37,134 nt of DNA from an uncultured Lachnospiraceae bacterium (lineage in GTDB: Bacteria > Bacillota > Clostridia > Lachnospirales > Lachnospiraceae). The position numbers and the translations under genes were made by a program. Below, in pieces: positions 32,840 through 37,134 of the stretch; position 1 is the first letter of the stretch; every line of letters starts with the position of its first letter. The notes beneath the pieces were generated by a model. It made no database searches. It was not told where the DNA came from and saw only the letters and a list, made by a program, of their open reading frames with translations. The DNA lies in NCBI GenBank assembly GCA_910585715.1, contig CAJUEX010000032.1, forward strand, positions 1-37,134, in the 5' to 3' direction.

Positions 32840-34030
32840 TTACTCTGCTGTGTTTTCACTTACCGCTTCCGGAGCTTCTTTATCCCCGGCAACGCTGTTT
32901 CCGCTTACTGCATCTTCAGGAGCCTCCTCCTGCTTCTCTACCTTGTGAACTTCTATAACAGTTTTTAGGTATTCATTCACCTTCAGCGATAATAAATAAT
33001 CCTTATAAACATCTTCACCGCCTATTGCCTGAATATAAGCCTCGGCACTTTCATAGCCGTATTGGGCATACTCCTTTTCTGCCTCCTCGTCCATGTACTT
33101 TTTGCTGATTTCAATTTCCTGCTGCTTGCCAATAGCTCTCATAATCAGCTTATTCTTGGCAGATTCCACGGAAACATTTTGTGCCTCTGTTTCAAACTGC
33201 TCTTCTGTCATATTCATATTGCTGGAAATGAATTCAGAAAGCTCCACTCCTGCCTGAGCAGCATAATCCTCTGCGTTTTTATAAACCCGCTCCTTAACCT
33301 CATCCACCATTTCCTTTGGAGGCTCGCTTACTTCACATTCATCATATACCGCCTGCCAGATAGCATCATCAACAGCAGATTCATTCTGGTTATTATTCTG
33401 CTGCTCTATATAAGATTTCACATCAGCACGATACTCCTCCATGCTGGAAAATCCAAAATTCAGCTTTTGAATGAACTCATCATTAAATTCCGGTTTGAAT
33501 TTCTTTTCCGCATCATGGATACTGTTAATCTTTACATGGAAAACCACAGCTTTTCCCGCCATTTCCGGAGACTTGTAATTATCCGGAAAGGTAAGATTCA
33601 AATCCACCTCTTCCCCTACGCTATGGCCAATGAGACCGGATTCAAAGCCTTCGATAAAGGAATTGGAACCGATTTCCAGATATGCTCCTTTTGCGGTTCC
33701 GCCGTCAAAAGCAGTCCCCTCTTCCTTGCCTTCATAATCGATATTTACCATATCGCCTTCTTCAACCACTGTCTTATCGGGGATTTCTTCATATTCATAT
33801 AAATTCCCGTATTCTACATAGTAATTCAATTCACTGGCTATCTGCTGTTCAACCTGCTCATCCGTAACTTCACCAGTTACCTCAACCGTAACCTCAAGCC
33901 CTTCCAAATCCCCAAGCTTTACATAATCATCCGGATTTATGCTGCCGCTGCTTTCATTCGACTTTTTACTACAACCTGCAAGCAGCAGGCTCATTACAAG
34001 CATAGGTATAATCAGTACTCTCTTTTTCAT
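32840..34030 (-). CDS. Trigger-factor-like peptidyl-prolyl isomerase lipoprotein
   Basis: 396-aa exported lipoprotein: signal with lipobox LLLAGC (Cys20), then a trigger-factor-like FKBP isomerase domain (about 88-170: GDMVNIDYEGKEEGTAFDGGTAKGAYLEIGSNSFIEGFESGLIGHSVGEEVDLNLTFPDNY) and a Trigger_C-like helical chaperone region (about 190-360). The ribosome-docking N-terminal domain of cytosolic trigger factor is missing. It probably folds proteins outside the membrane, as PrsA does. AAGGAG lies 6 nt before the ATG. It ends 16 nt before the likely start of the NlpC/P60 gene, so the two appear to share an mRNA. Confidence 0.93.
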   Translation of the reverse strand: MKKRVLIIPMLVMSLLLAGCSKKSNESSGSINPDDYVKLGDLEGLEVTVEVTGEVTDEQVEQQIASELNYYVEYGNLYEYEEIPDKTVVEEGDMVNIDYEGKEEGTAFDGGTAKGAYLEIGSNSFIEGFESGLIGHSVGEEVDLNLTFPDNYKSPEMAGKAVVFHVKINSIHDAEKKFKPEFNDEFIQKLNFGFSSMEEYRADVKSYIEQQNNNQNESAVDDAIWQAVYDECEVSEPPKEMVDEVKERVYKNAEDYAAQAGVELSEFISSNMNMTEEQFETEAQNVSVESAKNKLIMRAIGKQQEIEISKKYMDEEAEKEYAQYGYESAEAYIQAIGGEDVYKDYLLSLKVNEYLKTVIEVHKVEKQEEAPEDAVSGNSVAGDKEAPEAVSENTAE

Positions 34031-34072
34031 AATGTTCTCCTTAATAATTTCAAAATTCCCTCACTGTTTAAA

Positions 34073-34078
34073 ATTATA
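34073..34078 (-). promoter_or_regulatory. -10 box of the lipoprotein-hydrolase operon
   Basis: On the minus strand TGCTATAAT, an extended -10; the -35 is weak. Transcription would start near 34066, about 36 nt before the ATG. Confidence 0.6.
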
Positions 34079-34139
34079 GCATAATTACATTTTAATAGAA
34101 AGCCTTTCTTGGAAGTTCACAAATATTACACAGCTTTTC

Positions 34140-34168
34140 TTGCACTTTATACCAAACAATGGTACAAT
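34140..34168 (+). promoter_or_regulatory. Promoter of the 34215 gene
   Basis: TTGCAC (34140-34145), 17-nt spacer ending TGG, TACAAT (34163-34168): an extended -10 with a good -35. Divergent from the lipoprotein promoter. Confidence 0.7.
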
Positions 34169-34214
34169 GTTTGTTATTGATTACATTACTATATCATAGT
34201 TTCGGGAGGTTTAT

Positions 34215-34694
34215 ATGAATCATACAGTACTGATTGCGCTGATTGCCATTTCCGTGATTCTTATTGTGGGAATCGCAGTATTATATTTTTTAGGGAAAAA
34301 AGCACAGAAAAGACAGGCAGAGCAGGAAGAACAGATGGCCGCCAACAAACAGACGGTTTCCATGCTGATTATTGATAAGAAACGGATGAAGATAAAAGAT
34401 TCCGGACTGCCCCAGGTAGTCATAGAACAGACCCCCAGATTTTTCAGAGGCTCCAAGCTTCCCATTGTCAAAGCAAAAGTAGGTCCTCAAATCATGTCCC
34501 TTGTATGTGATGAAAAGATATTTGACAAGGTTCCTGTCAAAAAAGAAGTGAAGGCAGTGGTAAGCGGTATCTACATTATGGATGTGAAAGGCTTCCGGGG
34601 CGGAAACGCCCCCGTAGAGCAAAAGAAAAAAGGCCTTTTCAGAAGAGCTCTGGAAACTGCTCAGGAAAAAGCCGGTGCAAAGCCGGTCAAATAA
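34215..34694 (+). CDS. Single-pass membrane protein, unknown function
   Basis: 159 aa. A short N-terminus and one helix (about 5-28, ALIAISVILIVGIAVLYFLG), then a basic, Gln-rich cytoplasmic stretch and a small soluble domain (SMLIIDKKRMKIKDSGLPQVVIEQTPRFFRGSKLPIVKAKVGPQIMSLVCDEKIFDKVPVKKEVKAVVSGIYIMDV), ending in a Lys-rich tail. I believe similar proteins occur in other Lachnospiraceae but know of no assigned function. GGGAGG lies 5 nt before the ATG, and it has its own promoter. Confidence 0.85.
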   Translation: MNHTVLIALIAISVILIVGIAVLYFLGKKAQKRQAEQEEQMAANKQTVSMLIIDKKRMKIKDSGLPQVVIEQTPRFFRGSKLPIVKAKVGPQIMSLVCDEKIFDKVPVKKEVKAVVSGIYIMDVKGFRGGNAPVEQKKKGLFRRALETAQEKAGAKPVK

Positions 34695-34699
34695 TGACT

Positions 34700-35143
34700 T
34701 TAAAGGGAGAAGGATATTCCTTCTCTCTTTTCTTTTATATGGATGGCAAGACTGCAGTCTGCCAGATGTTCATAGTTTATCTCCATGGCATACTCCACCC
34801 GTACCTGTATCTGCTGCTCCTCCTCCTTAAGCTCTATGCTCCTTGCATCAACGCCCACCATGATATTCCCATAAGGAGTAACATAATTGGAAAGGTTTTT
34901 CTTCCTCTCCTCAAATAGCATATTGGAGGTAATGACTCCCTTCTTCTGGACGCTTAACTGTCCTTTGGAGAACTTTACCATATTTTTTACAGGCTCATGA
35001 AAGCCCTCGATCATTTCCTCATAAAACAGATAATGGCATTCTTTTCTTTTATAATAACTGCCGATTGTAATGGTCTCCGTCCTGTCCTCTTCCCCATTCT
35101 GAAACTGGGTTCCGCACACTGACACTAATACCTCTTTTGTCAT
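34700..35143 (-). CDS. DUF1934 (YwiB-like) beta-barrel protein
   Basis: 147 aa, cytoplasmic, matching the DUF1934/YwiB family, a small calycin-like beta-barrel of unknown role. Visible are the strands EVLVSVCGTQF, CHYLFYEEMIEGFHEPVKNMVKFSKGQLSVQKKGVITSNMLFEERKKNLSNYVTPYGNIMVGVDARSIEL and QVRVEYAMEINYEHLADCSLAIHIKE. GAGG lies 9 nt before the ATG. Its first 95 nt overlap the end of the upstream small membrane gene in another frame. Confidence 0.88.
   Translation of the reverse strand: MTKEVLVSVCGTQFQNGEEDRTETITIGSYYKRKECHYLFYEEMIEGFHEPVKNMVKFSKGQLSVQKKGVITSNMLFEERKKNLSNYVTPYGNIMVGVDARSIELKEEEQQIQVRVEYAMEINYEHLADCSLAIHIKEKREGISFSL
34707..34733. terminator. Bidirectional terminator between convergent genes
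   Basis: GAGAAGGA-TAT-TCCTTCTC followed on the plus strand by TCTTTTCTTTTAT. It lies 12 nt past the plus-strand stop and overlaps the last codons of the convergent DUF1934 gene. Confidence 0.75.
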
Positions 35144-35390
35144 CTTCCCAATCCTCTAATAATTTTAAAATTCCTTCATATATTTTTCCTGATACTTTTA
35201 TTTTGCTCCGGTCCAGTTCATAAACAGGAGCATTCAGCTCCTCTTCGCTTAATCCCTCTGCCGTTATCACACGATAACTGTCTCCAGTATAAATATATTC
35301 CGGATACATGGTGCCGAATGCAAATAGTAATGCTGCAAACCCGCTCATAATTCCATAACAGATTAATTCAAAATACGCTTTCTTTCTCAT
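35049..35390 (-). CDS. Small single-pass membrane protein
   Basis: 113 aa from ATG 35390, chosen because AGGAGAGG lies 7 nt upstream; the longer frame to 35462 has no support. One N-terminal helix (about 9-30, ICYGIMSGFAALLFAFGTMYP), then an extracytoplasmic tail with YTGDSYRVITAEGLSEEELNAPVYELDRSKIKVSGKIYEGILKLLEDWEDD. The last 30 or so residues are read over the start of DUF1934 and look unlike a conserved domain. Function unknown. Confidence 0.75.
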   Translation of the reverse strand: MRKKAYFELICYGIMSGFAALLFAFGTMYPEYIYTGDSYRVITAEGLSEEELNAPVYELDRSKIKVSGKIYEGILKLLEDWEDDKRGISVSVRNPVSEWGRGQDGDHYNRQLL

Positions 35391-35465
35391 GATAACACCT
35401 CTCCTGATTAATGATTTAGAAGAGTTATTCCCATTTCCCGGTATTTTATACAGCATATGCAATAT

Positions 35466-36140
35466 TTATTTTATCGTCCGAAGCTGCTCTTTTATGGATT
35501 TTTCCTGATTATCCACATGGATGCCCACCGCTATGGCTGCCGCCTCTTGATTCCCGCTGATAATACTGTTGCAAATATTCCTGTGTTCCTCAATCAGCCT
35601 GTTGTGGGATGTTTTATCTTTCACATATTCAAACCGGTAACGGTATACCTGTTCCGCCAGATTATTTACAAGCTGGCTCAGCCTGTCGTTGCCTGCAGAC
35701 TTTAAAATAATATCATGAAATGCCACGTCTGCCCTGGCAATAACTGTAGCGTCTTTTGTGCCTACTGCTTTTTCAAATGCTTCTTCTGCTTCTTTTAGTT
35801 CAGCCCTTTGTTCCTCATTCATTCTCTGACAGGCCAGCTTTGCCGCAAAGGTATCCAGTTCTCTTCTTACCTCCAGCACATCCTGAAGATTTTTCTCTGT
35901 AATCTGTGCCACTTCCGCTCCACGCCTTGGAATCATAATCACAAGGCCCTCCAGCTCCAGCTTCCTTATGGCCTCCCTGATAGGTGTCCGGCTTACTCCC
36001 AGCCGGTTAGCCAGATGAAGCTCCATCAACCTTTCCCCCGGCTTCAGTTCACCTGTTAAAATCCCCTGCCGCAAAGTTTTAAACACCACATCCCTTAACG
36101 GCAGATATTCATCCATATTCTCCTGCAGCATATCCTTCAT
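35466..36140 (-). CDS. GntR-family transcriptional regulator (FadR/FCD subfamily)
   Basis: 224-aa regulator with an N-terminal winged helix (LRDVVFKTLRQGILTGELKPGERLMELHLANRLGVSRTPIREAIRKLELEGLV) and a C-terminal all-helical FCD ligand domain. The FCD metal-ligand pattern is present: Asp and His in ADVAFHDIIL, His in LIEEHRNI, and His in VGIHVDNQE. The ligand is probably a small carboxylic acid; the target genes are not evident. AAGGAGG lies 6 nt before ATG 36140; the ATG at 36158 would place that site inside the gene. It lies downstream of ispE on the same strand. Confidence 0.93.
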   Translation of the reverse strand: MKDMLQENMDEYLPLRDVVFKTLRQGILTGELKPGERLMELHLANRLGVSRTPIREAIRKLELEGLVIMIPRRGAEVAQITEKNLQDVLEVRRELDTFAAKLACQRMNEEQRAELKEAEEAFEKAVGTKDATVIARADVAFHDIILKSAGNDRLSQLVNNLAEQVYRYRFEYVKDKTSHNRLIEEHRNICNSIISGNQEAAAIAVGIHVDNQEKSIKEQLRTIK

Positions 36141-36217
36141 AAAATACCTCCTTGTCATGCATATACAGCCGCCCCGCCATGCTCCCTGCCCCGGTTGAAA
36201 TTTTCCGTTTTAAATAA

Positions 36218-37084
36218 TTATAAATTTACAAATTCTGCTATAAAAAGCTCCTTTACCAATCCGCTTCCTGCTATTTCCTTTTCTGCCCTTTCTGCCTGTT
36301 CCTTTGAAGCAAATATGCCAAAAACCGTAGGACCGCTCCCGCTCATCAACGTATTAAGCGCTCCTGCCTTAAGCATCGCTTCTTTGATTTCCCCGATAAC
36401 AGGATATTTTTGAACGGTTACTGTTTCCAGTACATTTCCCATACGGCTTGTAATCCCCTTTAAATCCTGTTCTTCAATTGCTTTTCTCATGCCGTCAATA
36501 TCCGGATGCTGCTTTAAGGTATCCGCATGAAGGTTTTCATAAACATATTTGGTAGAGACATTGATATCCGGCTTTCCAATCAATAAACTGCATGCCGGCG
36601 GAGCCGGAAGAGGGGTCAGCACTTCCCCGATTCCCTCTGACAACGCGGTCTTTTGCAAAATGCAATAAGGCACATCCGCACCGATTTTCACTCCCATATC
36701 AAGTAATTCTTCTGTGGAAATATTCCCCTCCAGCAATTGGTTCAGTCCAAGGAGGGTAGCTGCCGCATCCGTGCTGCCTCCTGCCATCCCTGCTGCAATG
36801 GGAATATTTTTTTCTAACATAACAGAAATTCCCTGACTGCTTCCCAAACGCTCAAGCATAAGCCCTGCTGCCTTGTAAATCAGATTGTTTTCATCAAGGG
36901 GCAGCTCCTCTTTATTGGAAGAAATCCATATTCCCGGTTCAGAAACCTTTCGGAAGGTAAGTTCATCATAAACAGATACCATCTGCATAATCATCTTTAC
37001 TTCATGATATCCATCCGGTCTTTTCCTTAATACATCCAGCCCCAGATTAATTTTCCCATACGCCTTTTTTTTCAGTTCTTCCAT
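36218..37084 (-). CDS. ispE: 4-diphosphocytidyl-2-C-methyl-D-erythritol kinase
   Basis: GHMP kinase of the MEP isoprenoid pathway; phosphorylates CDP-methylerythritol. 288 aa from ATG 37084 (MEELKKKAYGKINLGLDVLRKRPDGYHEV), the family's usual start and length. The ATP loop is IPIAAGMAGGSTDAAATLLGLN; the C-terminal GHMP motif LMSGSGPTVFGIF is intact. AAAGGA lies 12 nt upstream of this ATG and directly abuts an alternative ATG at 37096. It is close to the window edge but complete. Confidence 0.96.
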   Translation of the reverse strand: MEELKKKAYGKINLGLDVLRKRPDGYHEVKMIMQMVSVYDELTFRKVSEPGIWISSNKEELPLDENNLIYKAAGLMLERLGSSQGISVMLEKNIPIAAGMAGGSTDAAATLLGLNQLLEGNISTEELLDMGVKIGADVPYCILQKTALSEGIGEVLTPLPAPPACSLLIGKPDINVSTKYVYENLHADTLKQHPDIDGMRKAIEEQDLKGITSRMGNVLETVTVQKYPVIGEIKEAMLKAGALNTLMSGSGPTVFGIFASKEQAERAEKEIAGSGLVKELFIAEFVNL

Positions 37085-37134
37085 TTTTATATCCATTCCT
37101 TTCGCGCTGCTCAAGGCACAAAACGTCATGAAAA

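Overview
The window looks like a chromosomal segment of a low-to-moderate GC, spore-forming member of the Clostridia, most likely Lachnospiraceae (a Blautia/Dorea/Roseburia-like gut anaerobe). The reasons are a SpoIIID-type sporulation regulator, AGGAGG-type ribosome sites, an AT-rich wobble bias, a trigger-factor-like lipoprotein beside a PcsB-like hydrolase, and a YwiB/DUF1934 protein. The family assignment is inference; no rRNA or other taxonomic marker is present.

Layout. 1-7.1 kb holds housekeeping genes on the minus strand (guaA, nth, a MATE exporter, spoIIID, recQ), with a 32-bp tandem repeat in the guaA 5' region. 7.2-10 kb holds a DUF4392 protein (plus strand) convergent with a PLP aminotransferase. 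10-12.8 kb is decaying DNA: a membrane-protein gene broken by two single-base deletions in homopolymers, a 63-aa small gene, and the wreck of a DDE transposase. 12.8-22.1 kb is a complete type I-C CRISPR-Cas locus read on the minus strand: cas3, then cas5c-cas8c(with internal cas11c)-cas7-cas4-cas1-cas2, leader, and 19 identical 32-nt repeats with 18 spacers. 22.2-24.4 kb holds an Spx/ArsC-like protein, a lipoprotein and an AIM24-type protein. 24.6-29.8 kb is an ABC exporter with its own two-component system. 29.8-31.2 kb is ylmH and a DNA-3-methyladenine glycosylase. 31.2-31.6 kb is a 200-nt nested palindrome. 31.6-37.1 kb is envelope biogenesis (NlpC/P60 hydrolase, trigger-factor-like lipoprotein), small uncharacterised genes, a GntR regulator and ispE.

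Most notable result. The 240-nt gap between cas3 and cas5c carries what appears to be a stand-alone crRNA-like gene on the plus strand. It has an extended -10 promoter (TGATATAAT), a hairpin with the same 6-bp stem/5-nt loop geometry as the array repeat, the exact 13-nt 3' end of the repeat (TGTGGATTGAAAT), and then a spacer-like segment. The first 16 nt of that segment match a site 2 bp upstream of the -35 box of the cas5c operon promoter. That site has a canonical I-C PAM (TTC), and the only two mismatches fall at positions 6 and 12, the nucleotides that are flipped out and unpaired in type I Cascade. This is what a Cascade-guided autorepressor (CreR-like RNA) of the cas operon should look like. 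A weaker match (positions 2-15, mismatch only at 6) lies in the predicted cas3 5' leader. The sequence elements are visible directly; the regulatory function is inferred.

How the genes work together. Cas3 appears to be a separate transcript (own promoter, hairpin after its stop), while the Cascade and adaptation genes come from a strong promoter (TTGACA-17-TACTAT). The crRNA-like RNA would load into Cascade and shut that promoter when Cascade is abundant, without a full R-loop and so without Cas3 cutting.
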